The position numbers were made by a program, and so were the translations under genes. 64,000 nt of DNA from Rhynochetos jubatus (taxonomy: Eukaryota > Chordata > Aves > Eurypygiformes > Rhynochetidae), in NCBI GenBank assembly GCA_027574665.1, contig CM050648.1, positions 39,402,700-39,466,699 on the forward strand, given 5' to 3'. Positions 25,901 to 38,294 of the stretch are shown here, piece by piece (within the stretch, counting starts at the first letter, position 1; every line of letters starts with the position of its first letter). The notes under the pieces were generated by a model. It had not been told where the DNA came from and ran no database searches. It saw only the letters and a list, made by a program, of their open reading frames with translations.

Positions 25901-28453
25901 ACTCATACTTGCTTAGCTGTGATGAGAATCCAATCTTGTCATTTGAATTCGGTTGAACTCAGACATGGAGCTGTGCACCTTTTTTTGTTACTAAAGGATT
26001 AAACTATGTCAGGCTTTTTACAATTTATTTCCTGTTTCAGTTTGCCAACTTACTTAGAACATGATACAAAAATATTCAGTGTCTATCCAGTGCTTTTTCA
26101 TTTTAATTCAAAATATAAGTATTATTCATACCAAAAGTTTAATTGAAGTCCCCGAAATGCAGAAGAGTTACTGACATCACGTATGTAAAGCTTAGCCACA
26201 ACAAGGTGTAATAGAAAGAGGAAAGCTGTCTACTGGCTAAATGAGAAAGGTAAATGAGCTAGGACTCCAACATACTTACTAATAAGGATTAGAACCTGCA
26301 GCAAAGTATAATCGTTTCACTGCAGGCCCAGGCTGCTGCCTGCTGTGCTGCAGATGTTCCATTAGCGTTTCACGGAAAGCAATGGCCACTAGGATTCAGT
26401 AGCACAGTGTGGTGCAATCAATAGGCATATCTGTCTTATATTCAGCAGCAAATGGGTTAAAACTCTTCATACCCAGGAGCTCCACCATTCTTAGAGAAAA
26501 AAAATATGAATTAAGTAAGCAGCAATGCACCACATCTTCCTGCCTGACGTTGCAAATTTCTCATTTGCCAAAGCACCAGCCTGTTCAGACAGCACTGGGA
26601 ACTGCGATCACACTTTTTCCTTTTGTTCATTTCTACTGAGTGCAGCACACATTCAGCTATTTCCTTTTCTTCTTCTGAATGTTTCCTTTGGTTCCACAGT
26701 CCTCTCTACAGCTTTCAAGCTAGTAAACCTACAGCAAACATCTGTGTAGGGCTTTAATGCAAATGTAACTTACCTATTAGTTCCAGAAACTACCACTGAA
26801 TGGAAAATCCATTTTTTTGGAAGCTAACCAGCAATATATTTCATGGTATATCATTACAAAGAACCATTATATATCTCCCACTTAATTCTAAATCTATCAG
26901 TTGAAAGATGACAAGTGCACATGAATTATAATAAAGCCCAAATAAGAAGGCTATTATAAAAAAAATTAGGCTACACCATTCACTCTGACAGACAGAGGCA
27001 GCATTTTGACAGCTGTCACCCTGGGCTTTTTCCTCTGCATCCACCCAAGTTTCATGCTGACCTATTAATTTTAATCACTTGCTGGACTCCCATTTAATGG
27101 TTCAATGAATGTAATACCATGGTGCTTTCCTTTGCATAATCAAGAGGTTCAGTAAGCAAAATCACCTTTTTAACTTCATATACCAAAAGATTTCTGTAAA
27201 CGTTATAAACATTTCAACTTTCTTTTTATTAATGAAACCTTATCTAAATTATTTTTAAACTAAGCTTTATGGCTTTAAACAGACCTATGAATATATTACC
27301 TGCTCCCGACCACGCCATATCACAACTCCCACTCTTCAAGAGGCATATCCTTAATAAGAATAAGAAACCTAATCCTGTGAGATACTGAGGGTTTTTTTAA
27401 GGAAGATGAAGCCATTCTTTTTCAACCCGCTACCAGCACACTCATATTGCACTCTCTTTTTTTCAGGAGCCATTCATTCTTTTCAAGGATCAGGTTCTGT
27501 TTCCAGAAAGTCTGAAGGTTTTAGGACGGTGATTAATCCTACAGTATTTTGAGCATTAAAATTTACATTGTTTCGTAACTCACACTGCAAAGAAAAAAAT
27601 AATTTGTTTCAGCCAACCACTTTTGTGGCCTTTTAGAAAAAAGTGTACTTATAATGCATAGTCTTAATTATTACTTTCCGTGTTCAGAGAGCTCATACAC
27701 ATCTTCTTCCACATGAAGTACTACGATTCCTTTGCCCATCCTCTTTTAGCTGAAAGTCAGAGAGAAATTAAAAAACCTGAAGCAGAAACTAAACAATTTT
27801 TGCAGTTGTAAGAGCCAAGGTAAGATAACTGAACTTTCACATCACAACTGTGATAAAAAAGGCCATTCCCATTCCTTGGCCACTTTACAACTAGTTCAGG
27901 AGTTGATGAATAGGCCATTAGAGTAAAGCTACTCAAAAGTTAAAATTCTCATTTCACAGGAAACTCTGACATTTCAAGAATATTTTGTTCTTGTTAAGCT
28001 CAAAGGGGAAATTTCAATTTTTCCTCTACCAGAATAAGGATCCAGATCCTCAGGTTCTCATCAGGAAAATGACAAATCCAGAAATTTTAACTCATCTAGT
28101 TGATCAAGCCCTTCCTTTTTGTTAAGGTGGCCAAGATTCTCTGAAAGCTCCCTAGGAAAATTGTCAGTTTAAGTAGAGCTTCTTTATGCCTCCAGCCTTC
28201 CTGCTGTGAAGCTTTGATTCAACCAGAATTTTGCTAAGAGCCAGAAGCCAAGATCCATCTGGCAGATGAATAGCCAGCTTTGCCTTGGAAGCCTCACATC
28301 TCTGATCTCACAGTAGCAGCTCCCATCAAAGGGACTGAACCATCCTGGTGGCATCTCCAAGAGGAAACTTGGGAGATCCAGTACCTTGGATTTAGTATCC
28401 CATACAGCAAACAAAACCTCCAAAGCTGTGGGACCAGAGTGAAATTTAAGTGA
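22935..28453. other. Unique sequence between LTRs B and C
   Basis: No gag, pro, pol or env similarity is visible in any open frame, so this is not the body of a provirus. No host exon is recognisable either. The longest frame, 126 codons at 25096-25476 plus, has no motif that I can assign. A short AT/TG-rich simple stretch lies at about 24795-24830. Confidence 0.65.
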
Positions 28454-28458
28454 GATAT
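28454..28458. repeat. Target-site duplication of LTR C, left copy
   Basis: GATAT immediately precedes the LTR terminus; its partner is at 29256-29260. Confidence 0.88.
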
Positions 28459-29255
28459 TGTCGTGGTTTAACTCTGGCTAGCAAAATACCACGCAGCCGC
28501 TCTCCCAAATCCCCCTCCCCTCCTCCAGTGGAGGGGAAGAATCGGAGGAAAAAGAAATAAGGAAGCTCGTAAAATTGAGATAAGAACTATTTACTAATTA
28601 AATCTAAATCAATACATACAGGTACTACTACTAATAAAATAGTAGAAAATGAAACATATAGTACAATATATACAATATGATACAATATGATACAATTTCC
28701 CACCATCCACTGATCAATGCACACCCAGATGTTGAGGGATGAAAATCAGACCCCGAGAGCCTGAGAACCACAGCCCGAGAGCGATCACAGCCCGAGAGCC
28801 GCGGCCTGAAGGCCGGAGCCCGGGAGCCTATGCAGCAGATTCCGAGCAAACCTTATCACTGATAACACGGCCAGAAAACTCAAAACAATCCACCAGCTCC
28901 CACACGAAGGAGCCAGCACAGGAGTTGGCAAAGCAGCTAACGCAGGAGGGTGAGCAAGTGCCCGGAGAGACGAGCAAGGGAGTAAAGGAGAGAGAGAGAA
29001 GGGAAGAGTAATGGCTACCGGACCCTCTTCCCCACCCAAAGAGACCGGAACATGATGTACTATGGGATGAAATACTTCCTTGGTTCGTCTGGGTCAGCTA
29101 CAGTATCCGAAGCGGACAAAAGACCTTGAGTCCAGTACAAGCCATCCCCAGCACCAGCTGAGGCCTTATCAATGTTTTCACTTACTGTCCAGCAACATAG
29201 TTTCTTGGCAACCAGAGTAAAGGGAGTTAGCCCTTTCCTGACTGAACCCAGCACA
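28459..29255 (-). mobile_element. Solo LTR C, close relative of LTR B
   Basis: It has the same termini as LTR B (minus sense TGTGCTGGGTTCAGTCAGGA to AGTTAAACCACGACA) and is about 95% identical to it by eye. It has its own perfect 5-bp target duplication, GATAT. Because this duplication differs from that of LTR B, the two are independent insertions of one family and not the two ends of one provirus. No internal region remains. Confidence 0.92.
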
Positions 29256-29260
29256 GATAT
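29256..29260. repeat. Target-site duplication of LTR C, right copy
   Basis: GATAT, identical to 28454-28458. Confidence 0.88.
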
Positions 29261-32173
29261 CATCCCTAATTATTAGAAGGTAAAAGTTAAGTTTTTCCTG
29301 ATTCATAAAAAAATATTATTAGGTATCATTCAGTCCATAGAAGTTCCTTGACTGGTAGCCTTGAAGACCAAAGAGCTCCTCTGAGGCACAGAGAGGACAC
29401 AGGGCAGTAATGGGGATGGCAGTTGATGCATGCAGCGTCACTGACTTATCTCCTCATGTCATAGCCAGACTCTGAATTTGGTAGAAACTGGATGAAGACT
29501 TCTTTGAGCCTAGCTGATGTGAGCATTCATGCACTGGCAGAGGACTTGGACTGTCTCGACTCCTGAGCAGCCATGAGATAACATGTTTTAATCACTTTTA
29601 CAGCAGCTGGAGACGATCCAGGATCCAACAGATAAAGGGCTACAAGTGACTTAACGCACCCATTAAATATGTCTTACTGTTAGCAGTACCGAAGATTAAT
29701 GAGTAAAATGAAAGTGAAAAGATAACACTGGTAGGTGACAGTTTTACTTAATCAAAGAGCCTCTGGGGCCTGTAGAAGTACGTCAGGGTCACAGGGATTT
29801 ATTTTCTTCCTCGTTTATTTAGACAGATCTGTTTTGCAATGCTGGTATTGAGGGTCCTTACATTTACACTATACAAAAGCTGTATTAGAAGACAAGGGCA
29901 AAGGTCTCATACTAATAGCTCTAGCCCACGGCTGGCTGTCAGTCTCTGCTCCTCACAGCCTTCCTTGCTGGTTTTGGATTACTTGCTAAGGCAACTCAGG
30001 TACTAAGCTTAGCTAAATCTAAGACGATAGTCTCCCTCTGCAATCAGTGGCAATAATTAAGTACATGACATTACATTTAATATGCATTTAGGCACCTCAC
30101 ACCTTAAAAGTAATAAATTGTACTATATAGAGGTCTCTAATTTACCACTGACAGAAGGGTAAGATTAGGCTTTTCTTGCTGAAGCACTTCAGCTAGGTGC
30201 TTAGACTGGATGAAATTTAGGATATGGCTCAGTGGAGTAACACACAGAGCTGGGAGCTCAGATCCCAGAGCAATATATATCCATTAGCTGAGAGTCTGAT
30301 ACTTCACAGTGTGTGAAATGGGAGTAACTGTACTTCCTTATTTCATAGTGCTACAAAACTATATATATTAAAAATTATTCAAATACTCAGTCAATGAACA
30401 TAAGAAAGTTTAAATCATTATGTGTATGGAAGAATTTTACAGCAAATATTCAGAAGTTTAAAAGTACCTGAATTAAAGGATATTCTTGGAAGTAACTTCA
30501 TTTAAATTTTGGGTAACCACTTATTCCTATACTTCCCAGGTTTGGTAATCAGGTGGGAGACTCACAGGTTCTATTTCTTTTTAAACATTGAAAAATTTCC
30601 AATAGAAGAAGATATCTACTCTGGGGAAGAAAAAAAAAAAAAAAAAAAGAGTTAGAAAATTGAGTTACTTGAAAAATAACTTCTACTAAAGTTTTGTGAG
30701 AAGTAATTAGTTATTATTTGTGAGGCACCGATTGTGCAGACAAGTGCTCTTGAGTATTTCCATGAGGAAATTAATAACCACATATTCAAAAGAACAGAGT
30801 TCTACTTGCATAAGGGCATTATTAGCATACTGCCCTCCATTACAAAGTTGTTGACTATCTACACATCTAGTGCATCCTTTGTCTCTTAGCTAAATTTAAT
30901 CAGACATGAAGGACATGAGCCCGTACTACGGGTCACTGCCTGAAATTCCCCAAGCAACAAAGTGAAGAAAACTATTGAAAGTCAATGGCAGTCGATGGTA
31001 CTTCCTGCTATAGGAACAATGAGACATTATAGAAACAGGGATCAGGTTCTGAGTTTTAGCCAAAACATTCACAGGGACATCAAAAATCCTTTACAAAGGA
31101 AACAGTTTTTTCTCGGCATTCAATCATACATAATTTAGTTTAACTAACCCTCTAGAATTGTTCTTTTGGCAGATTACTGTATGTACTACGGTAGATTAAA
31201 AACATTAATGTTGGTTTCAGAAACAGTAAGTAGATTGATCAAATTGCTATCACAAAAATTGCAATGATTATTCAAATTCACAAGTAAGAGTTTAGCAAGT
31301 GCCCCTTTTTCCCTTTCCCTTAATAAGATGGCATAGGAAAAAAAAGGTATTTTCAGATGTTTTCCAGTGGGTACCCAATATTTAAAGTATCTGCTCCTTA
31401 TGGAATGATAAAGCGTTCACAGTGAATTGAGAATATGCACTTACTAATTTGGAAAAATTATACTTATTCTTGCTCTAGCTCTACATTCTGAAGGCATTTT
31501 ATGTCATTGTAGGAACTAGTAGCTGAACGGCACAGAATGAAGCTTCATAACTAGAGCATGTTACACCTGGGAAAAGTTCCTTGATGAGCAAAGCTAGCTG
31601 TTAAATGGGGGAAAAAAATCACATTGATTATGGTCATGAGTCCAAGACAAGCTTAATTAAAATCAATGGAGAATTTTCTACTGAAAGAAAAAAAGAATGG
31701 GAGCAGCAAAGTGTTATCTCTTAATTACGTTATGGAAATTTTCTCTAATTGATACCTGTCCCATGTCACTATATCTATAACAACCTACAGCTCTCAGCCT
31801 ATAAATATTATTTCACATTATCAACCCTGGAGCTTAAGTAAGAGACGGTCCTTTCTCTACTCCCTCCACAGGCATTAACCAGGACTGATAGCCCTGTTCA
31901 GCTTTTCTTTGGTGGCTTTTCTTTTTTTCCTGTGTGCTGGTGTTGGCTGGGATAGTTAATATGGGTGGTGTTCTAAGACAGAATGCAAGCAGTGGCAGCA
32001 ATTCTATCTGTGGCTCTTCCACTAACTTACATGATCTGCCTGGGCCTGTCACTTCTACCCTTGTTTCCCAGTATTTAAGTGTGTATGATTGTTCTTCAAA
32101 TGTTCAAAACATTGCTCAGAGAGAGTGCCAAACACTACAGCTGGTCTCAATATGGACTTTTTTACTTATACGT
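29261..32173. other. Unique sequence, no gene seen
   Basis: No recognisable exon. An A19 run is at 30630-30648, with no flanking direct repeat that I can see. At 31931-31975 a short stretch (TGTTGGCTGGGATAGTTAAT) resembles the 5' terminus of an avian ERVL-like LTR and may be a scrap of one. Confidence 0.55.
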
Positions 32174-32227
32174 TATAAAATGGTTTGGGTTGGCAGAGAC
32201 CTTTAAAGATCCAACTGGTTTCAACTG
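32174..32227 (-). mobile_element. CR1 3'-end scrap
   Basis: ATAAAATGGTTTGGGTTGGC and the following GAGACCTTTAAAGATCCAAC match the reverse complement of the CR1 3' UTR just before its octamer tail. Only about 50 bases remain. No ORF2 sequence follows. Confidence 0.75.
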
Positions 32228-35200
32228 GAGTTAAGGAAAGAGTAGTTTTACACTATCTCTTTTTATTCCTAACAAGCTGCAAGGGCTCTCAAATGTTGAG
32301 CAAGCCGCGTGACTAGAAAGCAATCCAGCAGTTCTTGGAGAATGGCAAAGTACCAAAAGCAAATGCCAAAACCATAAAAAAGAACAGGGCTACTGCACAC
32401 ATACTAACTGCTACTTACTGCTCATGTATTATGAGTGACTTGATTACTCTCATGCCATATTTTTGCAATACAAGGCATCTTTGGCATCATATCTACCTAC
32501 AGCTACCATCTTCCCTGAAGAGGCCCTACAGACACAAATGCTGCTACAGAAATCCATCTACCAGCTATTTTTTGAGACATTTCTGCTTATTTTTTTCTTC
32601 TCTGTACCCTTTCTACTCTTTTTTTTTTTTTTTCCCCCAGGTTTTTACGTTAATTCTGTTTAAAACACACAGGTAGAAACTAACTCTGATGTCTCAAGTT
32701 AGATGTAGAAATGTACCTGCACAAAATACACTAAAAATTAGTGACTAGAATTCAAAGCCTGTTGGGATTCCTTACTCAGGGTCTAGCACAACTTGGAAGC
32801 TTAAGAAGAACATAGTCTAAATTTATATTGGGACCTTTTAGCACAGCTAAAAACCATTTAAAAATTATAAATACCCTTCCCTTGGTCACCCCAGTCTCAA
32901 AAGAAAAACTGGAGATTAGGCATCAATAAAATAACCTCTGTGATTCTACTGAATGACGAAACTAAACCTCGCTATTCTCATGACAGCTTCCCTGTTTTTA
33001 CTTTCTGAACAGAATTAGTACTCACACACGCTAGCAGCAAAGCTGTGGTCAGGCTGGTGCTAATAAGCTGGCAATCATCCCTGATACAGTACTATTCATC
33101 AGATGGTGCTCTTTAACATATCCCCACTGGTGTTAGAAAAGCTCTAAATGGCAATAAAGATGGTGCTTCACCCTGTTAAAAAGAGTTCGCTTGAAGTTTC
33201 AGACGCCTCTGAGTCTGTGGTACCTACGGCTATGGAAAAGAACAAGAGCAATTTGCATCTGTTAACATCTTCTTTTCCTGGTTTGTTTTCTTACAGAAAA
33301 CTGCACGTAATAAAAACAACAGCTAATGAAGAAAGTTGGGAAATTCTCTTCTAAATACTGGGGAATGTAACCAAAGAGTCTATCTCCCGTCAGAGTATGA
33401 GAAAAAAGGATTCGCCAACTAACTTAGCACCACTGTTCCACTTTAATTAACCACTGTTCCAATTAATTATTAATTTTTAAAAATTAAAAAAGGCCCAAAT
33501 CTTAAGCTGATTTCAGGGAAATGTTCAGCCCCGTGTACACGTTAATAGCTAGGTTAGGACTCTTCCTATCTAGGCTCATTACACGTATTGTAACAGGCTA
33601 CTAATTAAAACAGCAAGTCATGCATAGCTACATTTATTGCACTGTCATATTCATGACAGAGGGCTGAGATTCCTACATATCCTTTTTTTCTTTTCCCCCT
33701 CTAAGGCTCTCTAAACCTGAATAGTCCAAGAGTTAAACACAATAAATACCAGGTAAGTGTTAGACATTTTGGTCAACATATTAGAAATAACAACAGTAGC
33801 GAAGGCAGAACTATCTGGTTGCTTGCAGTGCTTTTCACACCAAAACTGGTCTGTCTGAGCCTGGTGAAGGGCTAGGGATGTGCAGGTGATTTACAGTTCA
33901 GAAGAAGGTAAGCGAAAGCCTTGTACTCATTCATCTGAGGAAACACTCTCTGGCCCTTTCACATGCTGAAGCAAGAAGGAAGGGAGTGAAGCATCCATCC
34001 CCAGCTCCCCCTGGGAAGCATCCCAGGTGGGGCAAGAGATGTTAGAGAGGAGAGAAGGGTAAAACAGCAATGGTACGTGAATATTTAAGAAACTTCCATT
34101 CCATTTGACTTAAACTGGTTTGAGCATAAAATGGGCCAAAGCAAGAAAAGACTGGAAGAATGGATAAAAGCATCAAAGATGTCTTAACTCAGACATCAGC
34201 GTTCAACAACAGATGAGGTCACATACCCAGACAGTAGCCTGTGTGCAAAACACCACTGAACTATATCTCTTTTTTTTTAAACTGTTTAATATTTAAAAAA
34301 AACACCTCTCAATGATCTCCCAACTTTTGAATAAATTTGAAAGCTATCAGAAAATGAAGTATAATGAAAGATGTTGTTTATCATGATGTGTGTAGGAAAC
34401 TTGGAACATTTTACAGAAAGTTTGTGCTTATAGGTCTCCCAGGTAAGTTTTCAGGTCAATAACTGAACAGACATTCAAATTTCATCACGTTAAGCTGAAT
34501 GAAAGCATTGAATTCTTTTAGACTCTTTCTCATGACTGCTCTACAACGTAAAAAGGAAAAGTTAGGTACATTTCTGAGTTCTACCTGCTGCCTCTCTGGT
34601 CCAGCCAAAACATTGCCCAAAGTCATTCATTTGTAGACCGGAAGGTGACATAGAACCACTCTATCTCTTAAAGCCTATTCTGACTCTCTCCATGGATCAC
34701 TCATTCAACGTTCTTCCTACCCCAAGTAAATAGCTGCAAGACAAAATCAAAACTAATGGTAAGCTAATGTAACAAAAAAAGTTGAAATGTTCAGGATTCA
34801 CACTGACACAAGAACATAAAATCAGAGAAAACTCAAATTAAATGTTTAATATAGTTGACTGATTCAACTTAGATTACATGTTCTAATGGTGTAATGAAAA
34901 AAGACTTACAGCATAAAAGCACTACAGATTGCAAAGGAAAGAAAGAATCCTTAATACAAAGAAAAGAGGCAATACAAAGAGAGCTAAAGGAATTTTTGAG
35001 ACACAGAAAATGGATCTGCTTTTGAAACAATCTTTTGATTGGAGAGTGAGTAAGATACAGAGTGAGTGCCAATACATCCCCCGAAGGCCTTGAAAGCAAA
35101 GAAACAACAAGGTCTGGAAATGATTATATTTTTTTATGTTAAAGAATGAAAAATAAATTTAATTAGTTAGCAAAATGTGATTTTATTCCATTTGGAGTCA

Positions 35201-36861
35201 TTTTCCAATACATTAACTTTCTCATTAGAATTCAGTTTTGTTTTGCTAAACAAAAGAAACCACTTCAACCCCTGTGGCATGAAGAATCATCTAGAAGATG
35301 AGTTGTGCCCCAAATTACTGCAAATAATTGAATGAAAGTTCTACATGGTAACACCAAACAAAAGCACTTGGGGAGACAAGCCCAACCTGACTGAGCAGGC
35401 AACCAGCATAATTAGCTGTATCATTCATATGCAAGGAAAAAAAACCAGATTTGGAAATAGTGACTAGTAGAAAACAAATAGGAGAAAGCAAAGTTCAAAT
35501 AGCCACTAATTTTTTGCTCCAGTCCCTCTTTTTTCCCCTCCTCTTCCATATTCTTCCTTATGGTTTCTCATTTTCAGCAATGTTATACAATTAGATTAAA
35601 TGCAACACTCTGTCCTAATGAATGTTGCAATTTAAGATACTTTGCCCATCCGTGCAAAGAGTCATCTACCTACAGAGCTTAAGCATATATAAATGAAGCT
35701 GTTTCAGTTCACTCCTCCTACCTCTAACTGAAATGGCTACATGAAGAAAAATAATGTTGTGAATAGGGTTTTGCACAAATTGCTTACATGTCATTTTATG
35801 TCACACTAGTACAATCACCAGAGTTTGATGCAGCTTCCATTTAAATCACCAGAACATCAGGTCAGGGACTGTTCTGGTACAGCCCTGTTCAGCTTTTCAT
35901 AGAATGGGAATATGACTTACATAAGCAATGTGGTACTTCTGGAACAGAAATGTATTTGAAAGACAAATAATTATGAAAAATAGGGAGAATTAGGCTAATG
36001 TTAATCTGTGTCAACAGCAGAGACAAAAAGGGGTGTTAATTACTGATGTGACTGTTCTAAAACTCATTTTGTTTGCTGTTCTTGTTCTAAGCAGTTAGTT
36101 CAGCTAGGAGAAGCCATAATTTTATACAAGCATAGACATTTGAACACTGTTCTCCCCGTTCTCTGCCCATAAGGAAATACAAAATCTTAATCACAAAATA
36201 CGTTTGCTAGCTCTAAAGACCACAAAAGCAATTGTTTACAATGGCTGAGTTGCTAAACTGCTGATCAGTTATTATAAACTCTCCAAAATCTCATGTATAA
36301 CTTCGTGCACTGCTCAGAGGAAAAGGACTTTGTGCTTTTAAGCAAGTGACTACCTGTGATCTTGAGTTTTTACAGGTCCATCTGGTGATCTAGAGTTCTC
36401 ACTAGAAAGAAAAAAAAGAAATCAAAGGAAAAAAATGGATATAATAATACTTAAGCTAACGAAAAAGAAAGGGGGAAGGGAGGACGTTAAAATATCAGCT
36501 CCACTTCCAAGTCAAAACAACCCTCAGGCTAAATACAATTTGGAAACAATTGCACTGACTTTGACTTAATTATGCTAATCATTTTGATAACTGATTGCGA
36601 GAAAAGCATGGCTGGCATCTGTGAAGCAGAGCGAATCTAGCAAGGCAACAGATGAAAAGCTTGTTCATCCCTGTGGGACAGGGAGAAAAGAGAGGCAATT
36701 ACCAACTGCAACACAGGACCACTTCAGATGGGAGAAGGACACGGGGGAACTTGCATGTGCCAAAACAACATTTCTACTAAATCCATGAATTTTAGTGCTT
36801 CTCTTTTGAAGGTATTTTAAAGGTTGCCTAGCAAATGGGTCTTAAGATACCTGCCAGAAAG
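32228..36861. other. Unique sequence, no gene seen
   Basis: No recognisable exon or element. A T15 run followed by CCCCCAG at about 32619-32640 looks like a polypyrimidine tract with a 3' splice site but has no supported exon. At 33430-33461 an 11-base word (CCACTGTTCCA) is repeated with a 21-base period, followed by an 18-base AT palindrome at 33470-33487. Confidence 0.55.
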
Positions 36862-37466
36862 GTTGGGCTGCATCACAAGAAGCATGATCAGCAGGTTGAG
36901 GGAGGTGACTCTGCCCCTCTACTCTGCTCTCGTGAGACCCCACCTGCAGTACTGCATCCAGCTCTGGGGCCCCCAACATAAGAAGGATATCAACCAGTTG
37001 GAGCGAGTCCAGAGGAGGCCATGAAGATGCTCAGAGGGCTGGAGCACCTCTGATATGAAGAAAGGCTGAGAGAGTTGGGTTTGTTCAGCCTGGAGAAGAG
37101 AAGGCTCTGGGGAGACCTTATTGTGGCCTTTCAGTACTTAAAGGGGACTTATAAGAAAGATGGGGACAAACTTTTTAGCCAGATCTGTTGCAATAGAACA
37201 AGACGTAATGGTTTTAAACTAAAAGAAGGTACAATCAGACTAGATAGAAGGAAAACATTTTTTACAATGAGGGTGATGAGGCACAGGAAGAGGTTGCCCA
37301 GAGAGCTGGTAGATGCTTCATCCTTGGAAACATTCAAGGTCAGGTTGGACAGGACTTTGAGTAACCTGATCTAATTGAAGATATCCTTGCCCATTGCAGA
37401 GGAGGTTCGAGTAGATGACCTTTAAAGGTCCCTTCCAACCCAAACTATTCTATGATTCTGTGATTT
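36862..37466 (+). mobile_element. CR1 LINE fragment with 3' tail
   Basis: Plus-strand translation gives [20 protein letters not shown], then [18 protein letters not shown], followed by LERVQRR and, in a second frame at 37075-37374, [15 protein letters not shown]...KLFS...RTRRNGFKLKEG..RLDRRKTFF...RLPRELVDASSLETFK...LDRTLSNLI. These are the CR1 ORF2 C-terminus. The 3' UTR ends TCCCTTCCAACCCAAACTAT and then the octamer-like ATTCTATGATTCTGTGATT. A stop and frame shift near 37020 and a 5' truncation show that it is dead. Confidence 0.95.
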
Positions 37467-38000
37467 AACTGACACCAAAAGCAATATAGCAATTATCAGT
37501 CTAGTGAGAGGGCTGCTATTCCCTGTTCCAGAATGACCAGTGAGGGTCTGGTGAATGTGAACATGACATAATTTCTTCTATTTTTTTAGTCTGGCCTTAC
37601 TCTGATGCAACTAAAAAAAAATAAAAATCATAACTGGTTCCTAGGTTCTATTCAAAAACAAGTCCACTGGAATAAATTTTGCTAAGTGTTATCAATTTTA
37701 GTTTGCTATTAACCCTCCCTTCCTTTTAACTCAAAAAAATAATCAGTTAAGTGCTCAGTTCCTACCCGAGTGGTCCAAGAATTCTACAGTTTTGTTCAGG
37801 TAAAGAGTGAGGAAAATACCAAGATGTTCTGCTGTATAGCTGTGATTCATAGATTAGTATTTTGATTAATAATAGCCTTCAATACTGAGGTGCTGTGAGG
37901 GAGTTTTTCAATATATTGCCCCAGCACCATGTCCTTTTCCCTAGGTTTCTCTCCCCACTCCTTCAGTCCCCTTGATGAAATCAAGGACTAGTATTCACAG
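37467..38000. other. Unique spacer
   Basis: About 530 bases separate two CR1 fragments of opposite orientation. It contains A-rich and T-rich patches and nothing recognisable. Confidence 0.65.
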
Positions 38001-38262
38001 GATTAGAGTCACAGACTGGTTTGAGCGTGGAGGGAACTTTGAAGGTCATCTAGTCCAACTCCTCTGCTGTGGGCAGGGACACCCTCCACTAGACCAGGTT
38101 GCTCAAAGCCTCATCCAGCCTGGCCTTGAACACTTCCACTGATGAGATATCCACAACTTCTCTGGGCAACCTGTTCCAGAGTCTCAGTACCCTCACAGGA
38201 TAAAATTTCTTCCCTATGTCCAATCTAATCCTACCCTCTTTCAGTTTAAAAACATTGCCTTT
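38001..38262 (-). mobile_element. CR1 LINE 3' fragment
   Basis: Minus-strand sense reads KLKEGRIRLDIGKKFYPVRV, LRLWNRLPREVVDISSVEVF and [12 protein letters not shown], the CR1 ORF2 terminus, followed by the 3' UTR (plus-strand AAGGTCATCTAGTCCAACTC). The octamer tail is decayed (GATTAGAGTCACAGACTGG). The 5' boundary falls in a strong hairpin at 38251-38294. Confidence 0.92.
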
Positions 38263-38294
38263 GGCCAGAAACTGTTCTGGCCAAAGGAAATGTT
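38251..38294. repeat. Inverted repeat (hairpin) at the CR1 5' boundary
   Basis: Left arm 38251-38270 (AACATTGCCTTTGGCCAGAA), loop ACTG at 38271-38274, right arm 38275-38294. Nineteen of 20 positions pair, and the inner 13 are perfect. The left arm is CR1 sequence and the right arm is its inverted copy. Confidence 0.9.

Noticed and set aside
22126-29255. A single provirus bounded by LTRs B and C
   Set aside because: The two LTRs have different 5-bp target duplications and the sequence between them shows no retroviral similarity.
31890-31907. 18-base exact repeat (AGCCCTGTTCAGCTTTTC) also at 35881-35898
   Set aside because: No similarity extends beyond the 18 bases on either side, so it is most likely chance or an unidentifiable scrap.
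32619-32640. T15 tract plus CCCCCAG as a 3' splice site
   Set aside because: No open downstream exon with a donor could be supported. Long T runs followed by AG are common.
37400-37420. GGTTCGAGT, resembling a tRNA B box
   Set aside because: It is part of the CR1 3' UTR. There is no cloverleaf or A box at the right distance.
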